64,000 bases of DNA. Origin: Frondihabitans australicus. GTDB lineage: Bacteria; Actinomycetota; Actinomycetes; Actinomycetales; Microbacteriaceae. Every line of letters starts with the position of its first letter. Positions within the stretch are counted from its first letter, which is position 1. A program made the position numbers and the translations under genes. Below the pieces are notes generated by a model. It made no database searches, was not told the origin of the DNA, and saw nothing but the letters and a program-made list of their open reading frames with translations. Location: contig NZ_RBKS01000001.1 of NCBI RefSeq assembly GCF_003634555.1, positions 1,550,001 through 1,614,000 of the forward strand. Reading direction: 5' to 3'. This document shows positions 44,220-52,456 of this stretch, piece after piece.

Positions 44220-44723
44220 TTACGCCCGATTTCGCGCCCCGGGCTGGTCGTCCGCGGCGGTCGACGCGCGCGTCTTCGTCAGGTGCACCAGCTCGACCCC
44301 CGGGCGAAGAACCTCGCGAGCAGAAGCGACGTAGCCCCGACGCTCGTAGAGACGCAGGTTGGCCTCGCTGAGGTGCCCGGTGAACAGCCGGAACTCGTCC
44401 GCGTGGCTCTCGCTCTCGGCGGCGTCGAGGAGTGCGGTGCCGAGGCCCCGCCCCTGCATGTCGGGCGCGACGATCAGGCGGCCGATGTGCGCGACGGAGC
44501 CGTCCAGGGTCCAGCGCACCGAGCCGACCAGGCGCCCGTCGATCCGCACGCCGAGGACGGAGCCGGCCAGGTCGTCTCGGATCTCGTCCAGCGTCTGGAC
44601 GAGGGCCGGCAGAGAGGGATCACCGTAGAGCTGCGCCTCGCTGACGTACGCGGCGCGCTGCAGGGTGAGGAGCTCGCCGGCGTCCGCGTCGCCGAGGCGG
44701 ATCACGCTGTAGGGGTCGGGCAT
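44220..44723 (-). CDS. GNAT-family N-acetyltransferase
   Basis: 167 aa. The acetyl-CoA binding motif A is IGRLIVAPDMQGRGLGTALL, with SEANLRLYERRGYVASA as motif B. GGAGG precedes ATG 44723. It resembles acetyltransferases acting on small amines or ribosomal proteins; substrate unknown. Confidence 0.87.
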   Translation of the reverse strand: MPDPYSVIRLGDADAGELLTLQRAAYVSEAQLYGDPSLPALVQTLDEIRDDLAGSVLGVRIDGRLVGSVRWTLDGSVAHIGRLIVAPDMQGRGLGTALLDAAESESHADEFRLFTGHLSEANLRLYERRGYVASAREVLRPGVELVHLTKTRASTAADDQPGARNRA

Positions 44724-44783
44724 GTTGTCCTCCGTCTGGTCGCGTCCGTGTCTCCAGAGTGGCAGTTCGCCTAGTCTCTGGCC

Positions 44784-44894
44784 ATGCAGAAGGTCGCCGG
44801 AGTCGTCGTGTCGTGGAGTGCCGACGAGGGCGGGGGTGCCCTGCGCTCGGAGTCGGCTGCGTCAGACGTGGTCGCGCATTTCTCGGCTCGATGA
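44784..44894 (+). CDS. 36-aa small ORF resembling a truncated cold-shock domain
   Basis: ATG 44784 is preceded by TAGTCT at exactly 6 nt (44772-44777), like other leaderless genes here. The peptide contains VVVSWSADEGGGALRS and ends VVAHFSAR. This recalls the first half of actinobacterial cold-shock-like proteins (xxWxxDEGWGVLxS ... WxHFSA), with Trp changed to Gly in the RNP1-like motif. Translation stops just after HFSAR, and none of the rest of the domain appears in any frame before the tRNA at 44951. It is a remnant, or a genuine short peptide. Confidence 0.45.
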   Translation: MQKVAGVVVSWSADEGGGALRSESAASDVVAHFSAR

Positions 44895-44950
44895 CGACGC
44901 GCGTCACAATCGCGCACCCCGGTGCGAAGCGATCTAATGTGGCTCTCCGC

Positions 44951-45023
44951 GGCGGGATAGCTCAGTCGGTAGAGCACACGACTCATAATCGTGCGGTCGC
45001 GGGTTCAAGTCCCGCTCCCGCTA
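44951..45023 (+). tRNA. tRNA-Met (anticodon CAT)
   Basis: A 73-nt cloverleaf. Acceptor GGCGGGA pairs with TCCCGCT (G-U at the end), D arm GCTC...GAGC, anticodon arm CACGA-CTCATAA-TCGTG with anticodon CAT, and T arm GCGGG-TTCAAGT-CCCGC. The discriminator is A and the CCA end is not encoded. Pattern fits elongator tRNA-Met of actinobacteria; an Ile2 identity (lysidine-modified CAT) is less likely. Confidence 0.93.
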
Positions 45024-45105
45024 CGCATGACCCCACGCTGTCCGGATGCCGTCGCGGGGTTACCAGGTGTCGATGCAGGCAAGGACCATGCACCAGGATG
45101 GAGGC

Positions 45106-45570
45106 ATGGCCGATTCCGAGACCCTGCCCGAGTTCACCCCCGACGAGGTCCGCGCGCAGCTGGCCGAGCTGCAGTTCGAGTCGTTCGACGATAACGCCGC
45201 GTACGCGCTGGGGTCGCTCGCGGCAGAGCTCGTGCGCGAGCGCGAACTCGCCCTCGCCGTGCAGATCGTGATCGGCGACCACATCGTCTACAAGTCGGCG
45301 CAGAACGGCGTCGACGCCGGCACGACCGAGTGGCTCCGCAAGAAGTCGAACGTGGCGAAGCGCGACGCCGTCCCGTCGCTGCTGGCGCGCCTCGTCGACG
45401 AGGAGGCCGGCCGAGAACTGCTCGTCGACGACGAGTTCGCCGTCTCGGGAGGGTCGTTTCCGATCGTCGTCGACGGCTCGGTCGTGGGCACGATCACGGC
45501 ATCCGGCCTCAAAGACGTCGTCGACCACGACCTCGTCGTCACGGCCATCCGCAGCTACCTCGCGAACTAG
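45106..45570 (+). CDS. UPF0303/HbpS-like heme-degrading-domain protein
   Basis: 154 aa from ATG 45106 (AGGATGGAGG upstream; an ATG at 45073 is possible). Matches the UPF0303 family by FDDNAAYALGSLAAELVRER, ALAVQIVIGDHIVYKSAQNG, TTEWLRKKSNVAKRDAVPSL and GGSFPIVVDGSVVGTITASG. The family shares the HbpS/GlcG fold, which binds heme or cobalamin; biochemical activity here is unproven. It follows the tRNA and ends at a family A palindrome. Confidence 0.85.
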   Translation: MADSETLPEFTPDEVRAQLAELQFESFDDNAAYALGSLAAELVRERELALAVQIVIGDHIVYKSAQNGVDAGTTEWLRKKSNVAKRDAVPSLLARLVDEEAGRELLVDDEFAVSGGSFPIVVDGSVVGTITASGLKDVVDHDLVVTAIRSYLAN

Positions 45571-45602
45571 CCGCGAGCGAACTAGCCCCGCACGACCGCA
45601 GC

Positions 45603-45660
45603 GCGACATTTCGCGACACCCGCGACGCCGCAGCACGTCGCGAGTGTCGCGAAATGTCGC
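45603..45660. repeat. Family A palindrome, copy 7 (divergent member)
   Basis: Arms 45603-45627 and 45636-45660. The left arm begins GCGACATTTCGCGACACC and the right arm ends GGTGTCGCGAAATGTCGC-like (GAGTGTCGCGAAATGTCGC). The AAAA to TTT change is matched in both arms; one C-A mismatch remains. It lies between convergent genes ending at 45570 and 45669. Confidence 0.85.
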
Positions 45661-45668
45661 AGCAGGCC

Positions 45669-47585
45669 CTACGAGCGGACGCTCGCAGCCTCCTCGATCG
45701 CGGCCACACGTCGCTGCACCTCGGCGATGCGCGTCACGTCGAACTTGTCCGACCGGTCGAACGAGTAGATGCCGTTCTGCTCCTGGAACACGTCGGTGAG
45801 CTGCGTGTAGCAGTACCCGAACATGAACGGGTTGCCGAGCAGAGCGGTGATCAGCCCTTCGAACCGCTCGTACCACTCGTCGAGGCTGCGCACCCGCTCG
45901 CCGTAGCCCCACGACGTCGTCCCCGACTGCTCGGGCGCGTCCGCGGCAGCAGCGGCCTCCTCGTTCCACCAGATGCCGCCGAACTCGCTGCAGAAGTACG
46001 GCTGCCCGTTGTACGGCAGGCTCCACTGACGCAGGTCGGGCCGCAGCACGTCGCCGTCGTCCTCGGTGTTGACGTAGGCGACCCTGGCCGCAGGATCCAG
46101 CAGATCCATCGTCGCTTTGAACGACGAGGGCACCTGGTCGTAGTCGTGCGAGTCGTACACGTCCGTCTCGAAGACGCGGTGGTCGTACCCGGAAGCGTCG
46201 AGCACCGGGCGCGTCGTGTCCATCGCCTTCGTCGCGAGGAACATCGCCCGCGTCACGTCGTCGAGCACCGTGATGCGGTCCGACAGGTGCTGCCGCGTCT
46301 CGTTGAGCGGGCACCAGCCGATGATCGCCGGGTGCGAGTAGTCGCGCTCGAGCGCCTCCAGCCACTCGGCCACGTACGACGCGTTCGGCTGCTGGCGGTC
46401 GTCCGACGGGCCGGTGGTCTTGCAGCCCCAGTCGCCGAACTCGCCCCAGACCAGGTAGCCGAGGCGATCCGCGTGGTACAAGAACCGCTCTTCGAACACC
46501 TTCTGGTGCAGCCGCGCCCCGTTGAACCCGGCCCGCATCGACAGCTCGATGTCGCGCACCAGGTCGGCGTCGCTCGGGGCCGTGAGAAGGCCCTCGGCGT
46601 ACAGTCCCTGGTCCAGCACCAGCCGTTGGAAGACGGTCTCGCCGTTGAGCAGGATCCGAGGGCCGACGATCCCCACGCTCCTCAGCCCCGCATAGCTCGT
46701 CGCCCCGTCGACCAGCGCCTCGTCGTCGCCGATGAGCTCGACGCGCACGTCGTAGAGGTACGGGTCGCCGGGCGACCAGGGCCGAACCCGGGCGTCCGGG
46801 ATCTCGACGACCACGCGCGGGGTCAGGGTGAGGTCGGCCCGCGCCTCCTGCGTCTCGATCACGCCGTCGTCGTCGCTGACGGTGACGCGGACCCGGCCGC
46901 CGCGCAGCCCCGTCGAGTGGCCCGAACCGACCGGCACCTCGACGGTCAGCGTCGCCGACTCGAGGTCGGGCGTGATGCGCGGGCGGCCGAGAGCGATCTC
47001 GGGCACCGGCTCGAGCCACACGGTCTGCCAGATGCCGGTGGTGCGGGTGTAGTCGGCGTCGTGGTTGGCGTACTCGGTCGACTGCTTGCCGCGGGCCTGC
47101 GGTGCGCTCTTGTCGTCGCGCGCGCGGACGACGATGTCGATCGTCTCGCCGGCGCGGACGCCGGCCCGCGCGGTGAGGTCGAACGTGAAGCTGGTGAAGC
47201 CGCCGCGGTGGCGCCCGACCTCCCGCGGGGTGGTGTCGCCGGCTCCTGCGGAAACGACCCAGACGGTCGTGTCGTGGTCGACCGCGCCGAAGTGCAGGAG
47301 GATCCTGCTGCCCTTGCTCCAGGCCTCCGGCACCGTCACCTGACGGCGATACCAGACTGCCTCGTGGAAGTCGACGTCGCCGATGCCGCTCAGCTCGGAC
47401 TCGGGGGCGAAGGGCACCAGGATGCGGTCGTCGAGCGTGGCCTTCTCGAGCAGACCCCGCTCGAGACCGGAGTCGCCCGGGTCGAACTCGAACCCCCACG
47501 ACCCGTTGAGGTTCAGCCAGTCGTCGCGGCGGAACTGGGGGCGGGGGTACTCGGCGCGGGGCTGGGCGCTGGGGTCGGCGGTCAT
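45669..47585 (-). CDS. Glycoside hydrolase family 2 protein (beta-galactosidase/glucuronidase type)
   Basis: 638 aa, no signal peptide, so intracellular. Order: sugar-binding jelly roll (RRDDWLNLNGSWGFEFDPGD; VWYRRQVTVPEAWSKGSRIL), Ig-like domain, TIM barrel. General acid/base Glu is in IIGWCPLNETRQHLSDR; the nucleophile Glu is in QPYFCSEFGGIWWNEE; FGYCYTQLTDVFQEQNGIYS closes the barrel. ATG 47585 has AAGGA upstream. The palindrome TACAACGTTGTA (47650-47661) lies 65 bp upstream, suggesting LacI-type control. Whether it cleaves galactosides, glucuronides or mannosides cannot be read from the sequence. Confidence 0.87.
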   Translation of the reverse strand: MTADPSAQPRAEYPRPQFRRDDWLNLNGSWGFEFDPGDSGLERGLLEKATLDDRILVPFAPESELSGIGDVDFHEAVWYRRQVTVPEAWSKGSRILLHFGAVDHDTTVWVVSAGAGDTTPREVGRHRGGFTSFTFDLTARAGVRAGETIDIVVRARDDKSAPQARGKQSTEYANHDADYTRTTGIWQTVWLEPVPEIALGRPRITPDLESATLTVEVPVGSGHSTGLRGGRVRVTVSDDDGVIETQEARADLTLTPRVVVEIPDARVRPWSPGDPYLYDVRVELIGDDEALVDGATSYAGLRSVGIVGPRILLNGETVFQRLVLDQGLYAEGLLTAPSDADLVRDIELSMRAGFNGARLHQKVFEERFLYHADRLGYLVWGEFGDWGCKTTGPSDDRQQPNASYVAEWLEALERDYSHPAIIGWCPLNETRQHLSDRITVLDDVTRAMFLATKAMDTTRPVLDASGYDHRVFETDVYDSHDYDQVPSSFKATMDLLDPAARVAYVNTEDDGDVLRPDLRQWSLPYNGQPYFCSEFGGIWWNEEAAAAADAPEQSGTTSWGYGERVRSLDEWYERFEGLITALLGNPFMFGYCYTQLTDVFQEQNGIYSFDRSDKFDVTRIAEVQRRVAAIEEAASVRS

Positions 47586-47649
47586 GACGTCGTCCTTGAG
47601 GTCGTGGCGGGTGGTGGTGGGGTGTCGTCTGGGATGGTGCATCAACGCT

Positions 47650-47661
47650 ACAACGTTGTAA
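47650..47661. promoter_or_regulatory. Palindrome TACAACGTTGTA, candidate LacI-type operator
   Basis: A perfect 12-bp palindrome with a central CG, 65 bp upstream of the GH2 start. The regulator is not encoded nearby. The remainder of the 47586-47874 gap holds an inverted repeat at 47750-47827 and otherwise no recognisable feature. Confidence 0.6.
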
Positions 47662-47749
47662 CCGCCCCGTGCCACCCCTGTGCCGCCGTTTTGCCGCACT
47701 GTGCCGCCCGCCTCCGCCGCCCCGCGCTGCCCAGCCCCTCGCCCGCCCG

Positions 47750-47827
47750 AATTCGCGACCGTTCGCGACCAGGCGGCCCGGCCGTGCGGTAACGGGTGTG
47801 ACGCGAGCCCGGAATCGGTCGCGAATT
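47750..47827. terminator. Inverted repeat with long loop downstream of maoC
   Basis: AATTCGCGACCG (47750-47761) and CGGTCGCGAATT (47816-47827) are perfect 12-bp arms separated by 54 nt. It lies 48 bp past the MaoC gene stop on the minus strand. The long loop makes simple termination uncertain; the second half-site GTTCGCGACC follows the left arm directly. Confidence 0.45.
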
Positions 47828-47874
47828 GCGGAGGGGCAGGCGGACGTGCGGCGCGGGCAGGGGGCGAGCGACCC

Positions 47875-48333
47875 TCAGGAGGCAGGCACGTACAGCGTCA
47901 GCGTGTCGACGACGAGCGCCGGCTTCTCGAGCCCGTCGATCGACACCGTGATCGTGTAGCCGAGCCGCACGCCCGCGGCCGACTGCGACACCGACGTGAT
48001 GACCCCGGTGGCCCGCACCCGCGAGTCGACCGGCACCGGCTGCACGAACCGCAGCCGGTCGGCGCCGTAGTTGATCGCCGCAGCGACGCCGTCGACCTGC
48101 AGGATCTCCTGCGTCATCACGGGCAGCAGCGACAGCGTGAGGTAGCCGTGCGCGATCGTGCCCTCGAACGGGCCGGCGGCCGCGCGCACCGGGTCGGTGT
48201 GAATCCACTGCTGGTCGCCGGTCGCGTCGGCGAACGCCTGGATGCGCGCCTGGTCGATCGTGATCCACGACGACGGCCCGAACGAGGTGCCGACGGACTC
48301 CGACAGCGCAGCGGGTGACGAGAACTGAACCAT
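47875..48333 (-). CDS. MaoC-type (R)-hydratase, hot-dog fold
   Basis: 152 aa, typical of single hot-dog hydratases. Catalytic Asp/His pair: FADATGDQQWIHTDPVRAAA. Substrate-channel segment: TIAHGYLTLSLLPVMTQEIL. It hydrates trans-2-enoyl-CoA to (R)-3-hydroxyacyl-CoA. The ATG overlaps the stop of the upstream SDR gene (ATGA), so the two are coupled. Last gene of the minus-strand acyl-CoA operon 51680-47875. Confidence 0.9.
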   Translation of the reverse strand: MVQFSSPAALSESVGTSFGPSSWITIDQARIQAFADATGDQQWIHTDPVRAAAGPFEGTIAHGYLTLSLLPVMTQEILQVDGVAAAINYGADRLRFVQPVPVDSRVRATGVITSVSQSAAGVRLGYTITVSIDGLEKPALVVDTLTLYVPAS

Positions 48334-49094
48334 CAGTCGAGTGGCCCTCCGGCGACGTAGAGAACCTGCCCCGAGACGAACGAGGCGCCCTCCGAGCAGA
48401 AGAACGACGCGGCGGCCGCGATGTCGGCGGGCTGTCCGATCCTGCGCACCGGAATGGTCTTGACCGCCTCGGTGGCGAACGCCTCGAACGAGACCCTGAG
48501 TCGCTCGGCGGTCGCATGCGTCATGGCCGTCTCGATGAGCCCCGGAGCGATCGCGTTCGCGGTCACGCCGAACGGCCCGAGCTCGATCGCGAGCGTCTTG
48601 GTGAACCCCTGCATGCCGGCCTTCGCGGCGGAGTAGTTGCTCTGACCCCGGTTGCCGAGGGCACTCGACGAGGAGAGATTCACGATCCTGCCCCATTTCG
48701 CCTCGACCATGTGCTTCTGCACCTCGCGTGACATCAGGAACGCCCCGCGCAGGTGCACGCCCATGACGGTGTCCCAGTCGTCGACGCTCATCTTGAAGAG
48801 CAGGTTGTCGCGCAGCACGCCGGCGTTGTTGACGAGCACGGTGGGAGCGCCGAGCTCGGCTTCGACCGACGCCACCGCCGCGGCGACGCTCTGCTCGTCG
48901 GCGACGTCGACCGCGAGGCCAATCGCAGTGCCGCCGTCGTCGGTGATCGCCTGGGCGGTCTCACGAGCGTCGTCGACGTTGAGGTCGAGCAGCGCCACCT
49001 TCATGCCGTCGGCGGCGAGCCTCCGGCCGATGCCGGCGCCGATGCCGCGGCCTCCGCCGGTGACGATCGCCACTCGCTGGGGTGTGTCGGTCAT
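48333..49094 (-). CDS. SDR 3-hydroxyacyl/3-oxoacyl reductase (FabG-like)
   Basis: 253 aa classical SDR. Cofactor motif VAIVTGGGRGIGAGIGRRLA, NNAGVLRDN, catalytic Ser in IVNLSSSSALGNRG and Tyr/Lys in QSNYSAAKAGMQGF. C terminus SGQVLYVAGGPLD is typical. With MaoC and thiolase it probably oxidises the (R)-3-hydroxyacyl-CoA formed in this operon. AGGAAGGGAAG precedes the ATG. Confidence 0.9.
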   Translation of the reverse strand: MTDTPQRVAIVTGGGRGIGAGIGRRLAADGMKVALLDLNVDDARETAQAITDDGGTAIGLAVDVADEQSVAAAVASVEAELGAPTVLVNNAGVLRDNLLFKMSVDDWDTVMGVHLRGAFLMSREVQKHMVEAKWGRIVNLSSSSALGNRGQSNYSAAKAGMQGFTKTLAIELGPFGVTANAIAPGLIETAMTHATAERLRVSFEAFATEAVKTIPVRRIGQPADIAAAASFFCSEGASFVSGQVLYVAGGPLD

Positions 49095-49185
49095 GGTCTT
49101 CCCTTCCTTCCGAGAGTCGTGCAGAGCAGGGGCGCAGGATGCCAGACCCGCACGCCAGCACTGCGCCGCACGCCGGCACAGCGCC

Positions 49186-50487
49186 TCACGACAGCCGCTC
49201 GATCACCATCGCCATGCCCTGCCCGCCCCCGACGCACATCGTCTCGAGGCCGAACGTGGCGTCGCGGGTCTGCAAGCCGTTGAGGAGCGTTCCGGTGATC
49301 CTGGCCCCGGTCATGCCGAATGGATGCCCGACGGCGATCGCACCGCCGAACACGTTGAGCTTGTCGTACGACACCCCGAGCGACCGGGCGGACGGCACCA
49401 CCTGGGCGGCGAACGCCTCGTTGATCTCGACGAGGTCGATGTCGTCGATCGTGAGCCCCGCACGCGAAAGAGCCAGACGCGACGCCTCGACGGGCCCGAG
49501 GCCCATGATCTCGGGGCTGAGGCCGGTGACGCCGGTCGAGACGACGCGGGCGAGAGGCGTGAGTCCGAGCGACGAGGCGAGCGCCCCGCTCACCACGACC
49601 ACGGCCGCGGCGCCGTCGTTGAGCGGGCAGGCGTTGCCGGCGGTCACCGTGCCGTCGGGGCGGAAGACCGGCTGCAGCGTGGAGAGCGTCTCGACCGTGA
49701 CGCCCGCTCGGGGCCCGTCGTCGGCGCTCACGACCGTGCCGTCCGGCAGGGTCAGGGGCGTGATCTCGCGCTCCCAGAAGCCGTCGGCGATGGCCTGCTC
49801 GGCGCGGTTCTGCGACAGGGCCGCGAATTCGTCCTGCGCAGCGCGCGAGACGTCCATCAGCTGGGCGACGTTCTCGGCGGTCTGCCCCATGGCGATGTAG
49901 GCGTCGGGCAGGAGTCCGACCTCGCGGGGGTCCTGCCAGTGCGAGGCTCCGGCGACGGTGCGCGCGGCGGTCCGGGCGACGGCCGACGAGAACAGCGGGT
50001 TCTCGAGGTCGACGCCGGGGATGTAGTCCGACGAGCCGAGAGCCGCCCGCGACACCGACTCGACTCCGGCCGAGACGAAGGCCGAGCCCTCGCCCGCCTT
50101 GATCGCGTGGAACGCCATCCGCGTCGTCTGCAGGCTCGACGAGCAGTACCGGTTGACGGTGGTGCCGGGCAGGCGGTCGTAGCCCAGCGCGACAGCGACG
50201 ATGCGCGCCATGTTCATCCCCTGCTCGCCTCCGGGCATGCCGCAGCCGAGCATGAGGTCGTCGAGGGTCGCAGGATCCAGCTCGGGCACCTTGACGAGCA
50301 CGTCCCGCACCGCGTTCGTGGCGAGGTCGTCCGCCCGCATCTCGCGTAGCGAGCCCTTATGCGCCCGCCCGATCGGCGTCCGCGAGACGGCGACGATGAC
50401 GGCGTCGTCGGGCGCGACGGGGCGCCCGGCGACGGTGCCGCCGGGCACCGTCGCTGCGCCCGGCCCGCCCGCAGCGGACCCGCTCAC
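49186..50487 (-). CDS. Acetyl-CoA acyltransferase (thiolase)
   Basis: 433 aa. Start GTG 50487 overlaps the acyl-CoA dehydrogenase stop. A 28-residue Gly/Pro/Ala-rich N-terminal extension precedes VIVAVSRTPIGRAHKGSL. Nucleophile Cys in TVNRYCSSSLQTTRMA, His in GGAIAVGHPFGMTGAR and second Cys in LETMCVGGGQGMAM are all present. It cleaves 3-ketoacyl-CoA in beta-oxidation. The extension is longer than usual; an internal start is possible but would lose the coupled overlap. Confidence 0.92.
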   Translation of the reverse strand: MSGSAAGGPGAATVPGGTVAGRPVAPDDAVIVAVSRTPIGRAHKGSLREMRADDLATNAVRDVLVKVPELDPATLDDLMLGCGMPGGEQGMNMARIVAVALGYDRLPGTTVNRYCSSSLQTTRMAFHAIKAGEGSAFVSAGVESVSRAALGSSDYIPGVDLENPLFSSAVARTAARTVAGASHWQDPREVGLLPDAYIAMGQTAENVAQLMDVSRAAQDEFAALSQNRAEQAIADGFWEREITPLTLPDGTVVSADDGPRAGVTVETLSTLQPVFRPDGTVTAGNACPLNDGAAAVVVVSGALASSLGLTPLARVVSTGVTGLSPEIMGLGPVEASRLALSRAGLTIDDIDLVEINEAFAAQVVPSARSLGVSYDKLNVFGGAIAVGHPFGMTGARITGTLLNGLQTRDATFGLETMCVGGGQGMAMVIERLS

Positions 50488-51680
50488 GAGACGAACGCGC
50501 TCTTGCCGGTGATGGCGCGCCCGACGATGAGCGAGTTCATCTCGCGCGTGCCCTCGAACGAGTAGATCGCCTCGGCGTCGGCGAAGCGGCGCGCGACGCC
50601 GTAGTCGAGCACGATGCCGTTGCCGCCCATGACCTCGCGGCACCAGCCGACGGTCTCGCGCATGCGGGAGGTCGCGAACGACTTCGCCATCGACGCGTGG
50701 GCGTCGGTCTGGCGGCCCTGGTCGAGGAGGTCGGAGGTCTGCATGCACAGCGCGATCGACGCCGAGATGTTGGCGAGGCAGCGCGACAGGAGGTCCTGCA
50801 CCAGCTGGAACGACGACAGCGTCTTGCCGAACTGCTCGCGCTCCTTCACGTAGGCGACGGCGGCCTCGTAGGCGCCGATCGAGTTGCCGATCGCCTGCCA
50901 GGCGACGTCCGCGCGCGTGAGCAGCAGCACCTGCGCGGTCTCGCGGAACGAGTTGACCTTCTGCAGGCGGCGCTCCTCGGGCACCTTGACGTCGGTGAGG
51001 GTGATGTCGGCGTTCTGGACGATCCGCAGGCTCTGCTTCTTCTCGATCTTGGTCGCGGTGAATCCGGGGGTATCGCTCGTGACGAGGAAGCCCTTCACCT
51101 GACCGTCGTCGGTGTCGCGGGCCCAGATGACGACGACGTCGGCGAAGGTGGCGTTGCCGATCCAGCGCTTGGCGCCGTTGAGGGTCCAGGTGTCGCCGGT
51201 GCGCGTCGCCGTGGTGCGGAGGCCGCCGGCGCTGTCGGATCCTGACAGCGGCTCGGTGAGCCCGAACGCGCCGATCAGCTCGCCGGACCCGAGCTTCGGA
51301 AGCCATTCGGCGCGCTGCTCGGCCGAGCCGCCGACGCCGATCGACCCCATGCACAAGCCGCTGGTGACGCCGATGAACGTCGAGACGGATGCGTCGACAC
51401 GGCCCGACTCGAGGGCCGCCCAGCCGCGGAACTTCGCAGAGTTCTCGAACTGCCGCGACTCCTCCCAGATGGGGCCGTAGGCGCCGAGCTCGGCGAGCGG
51501 CTTCACGACCTGGAAGGGGAACTCCGCGCGCTCCCAGTAGTCGTCGACGATGGGGGCGACCTCGCGCTCGAGGTAGTCGCGCAGCTCGTGGATGCTCTCG
51601 TTCTCACGCTGGGTCAGGGCATCCTGCGCGAAGTAGAAGTCGCTCGACAGGTAGTCGGTCGAAGGCGTGGTGATGGTCAT
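50484..51680 (-). CDS. Acyl-CoA dehydrogenase
   Basis: 398 aa from ATG 51680. FAD-binding and substrate segments: GAFGLTEPLSGSDSAGGLRT (signature 1), WTLNGAKRWIGNATFADVVV, KEREQFGKTLSSFQLVQDLL and CREVMGGNGIVLDYGVARRF with catalytic-base region YSFEGTREMNSLIVGRAITG (Glu in FEGT). It resembles glutaryl-CoA/short-chain type dehydrogenases. First gene of the minus operon and divergent from the TetR gene at 51771. Confidence 0.9.
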   Translation of the reverse strand: MTITTPSTDYLSSDFYFAQDALTQRENESIHELRDYLEREVAPIVDDYWERAEFPFQVVKPLAELGAYGPIWEESRQFENSAKFRGWAALESGRVDASVSTFIGVTSGLCMGSIGVGGSAEQRAEWLPKLGSGELIGAFGLTEPLSGSDSAGGLRTTATRTGDTWTLNGAKRWIGNATFADVVVIWARDTDDGQVKGFLVTSDTPGFTATKIEKKQSLRIVQNADITLTDVKVPEERRLQKVNSFRETAQVLLLTRADVAWQAIGNSIGAYEAAVAYVKEREQFGKTLSSFQLVQDLLSRCLANISASIALCMQTSDLLDQGRQTDAHASMAKSFATSRMRETVGWCREVMGGNGIVLDYGVARRFADAEAIYSFEGTREMNSLIVGRAITGKSAFVS

Positions 51681-51719
51681 GTCATGAACTCCGTCGGTCG
51701 TGATGAGAACATCCTGCAT

Positions 51720-51733
51720 CATTTTCGAGAATG
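51720..51733. promoter_or_regulatory. Candidate TetR operator CATTTTCGAGAATG
   Basis: A near-perfect 14-bp palindrome (one mismatched pair) in the 90-bp divergent gap between the acyl-CoA dehydrogenase and tetR, overlapping the expected -35 region of tetR (-10 TAGCGT at 51758-51763). Confidence 0.5.
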
Positions 51734-51770
51734 TTGCGCAGACTCACCGGGAACGCCTAGCGTGAGCGTC

Positions 51771-52415
51771 ATGTCGATGCAGACCGCCGCCGCGCCCACC
51801 GCGTGGGCACCCGTGGCGGCCCTGCGCGTGCCGTCCGATCTCGGGCGCCGGCTCGACGAGGGCCGCCACACCGACACCGTGCGCGCCTTCGTCCTCGCCC
51901 GCCGCACCTTCCTCGCCGGCGAGCGCGTCGACATGAACGTGCTGGCCTCCACGCTCGGCGTCGACCGCACGTCGCTGTTCCGCTGGCTCGGCAATCGCGA
52001 GGCGCTCATGAGCGAGGTGCTGTGGTCTCTGGCCGAACCGACCCTGACCAGGATCGAGAGGTCGACCACCGACACCGGCGCGGCCCGCATCACCCGTGTT
52101 CTCGCGGAGTTCGTGGCGACGCTCATCGAGGCGAGGTACTTCCAGGACTTCCTGAAGCGCGAGCCCACCCGTGCGCTGTCGATCCTGACCCGGAAGGACA
52201 GCCAGGTGCAGCGCCGCTATCTCGCCGCCGTCGAGGCGATGCTCGAGGCCGAGGTCGAGGCGGGCAGGATGCGGTTCTCCCTCACCGTGCACGACCTCGC
52301 CTACCTGCTCGTTCGCATCTCCGAGTCGTTCACCTACGCCGATCTCATCACCGGCGAGCAGCCGAGCGCCACACGCGCCCGGGCCGCCTTCGAGTACGTG
52401 CTGCGCGAGCCCTGA
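51771..52415 (+). CDS. TetR-family regulator (QsdR-like)
   Basis: 214 aa. HTH at about residues 30-75: VRAFVLARRTFLAGERVDMN, VLASTLGVDRTSLFRWLGNR, EALMSEVLWSL. The C-terminal half (YFQDFLKREPTRALSILTRK; DLAYLLVRISESFTYADLIT) matches QsdR-type TetR proteins. TAGCGT lies 7 nt before ATG 51771, so it is probably leaderless. Placed between the acyl-CoA dehydrogenase operon and the FadD-type ligase, it likely controls both and senses an acyl-CoA. Confidence 0.9.
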   Translation: MSMQTAAAPTAWAPVAALRVPSDLGRRLDEGRHTDTVRAFVLARRTFLAGERVDMNVLASTLGVDRTSLFRWLGNREALMSEVLWSLAEPTLTRIERSTTDTGAARITRVLAEFVATLIEARYFQDFLKREPTRALSILTRKDSQVQRRYLAAVEAMLEAEVEAGRMRFSLTVHDLAYLLVRISESFTYADLITGEQPSATRARAAFEYVLREP

Positions 52416-52456
52416 CCTCCTCACGCAGCGACCACCCCCACGAAAGGAACTGGACG

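Noticed and set aside
44784-44894. Intact cold-shock protein by frameshift correction
   Set aside because: None of the three forward frames after HFSA carries the remaining cold-shock strands before the tRNA, so a single frameshift does not explain it.
44983-47792. Long ORFs of 820-838 codons overlapping the GH2 gene in other frames
   Set aside because: They are GC-skew shadows: Arg/Pro/Ala/Gly-rich, no domains, and they run through a terminator palindrome, whereas the 638-aa frame has complete GH2 motifs.
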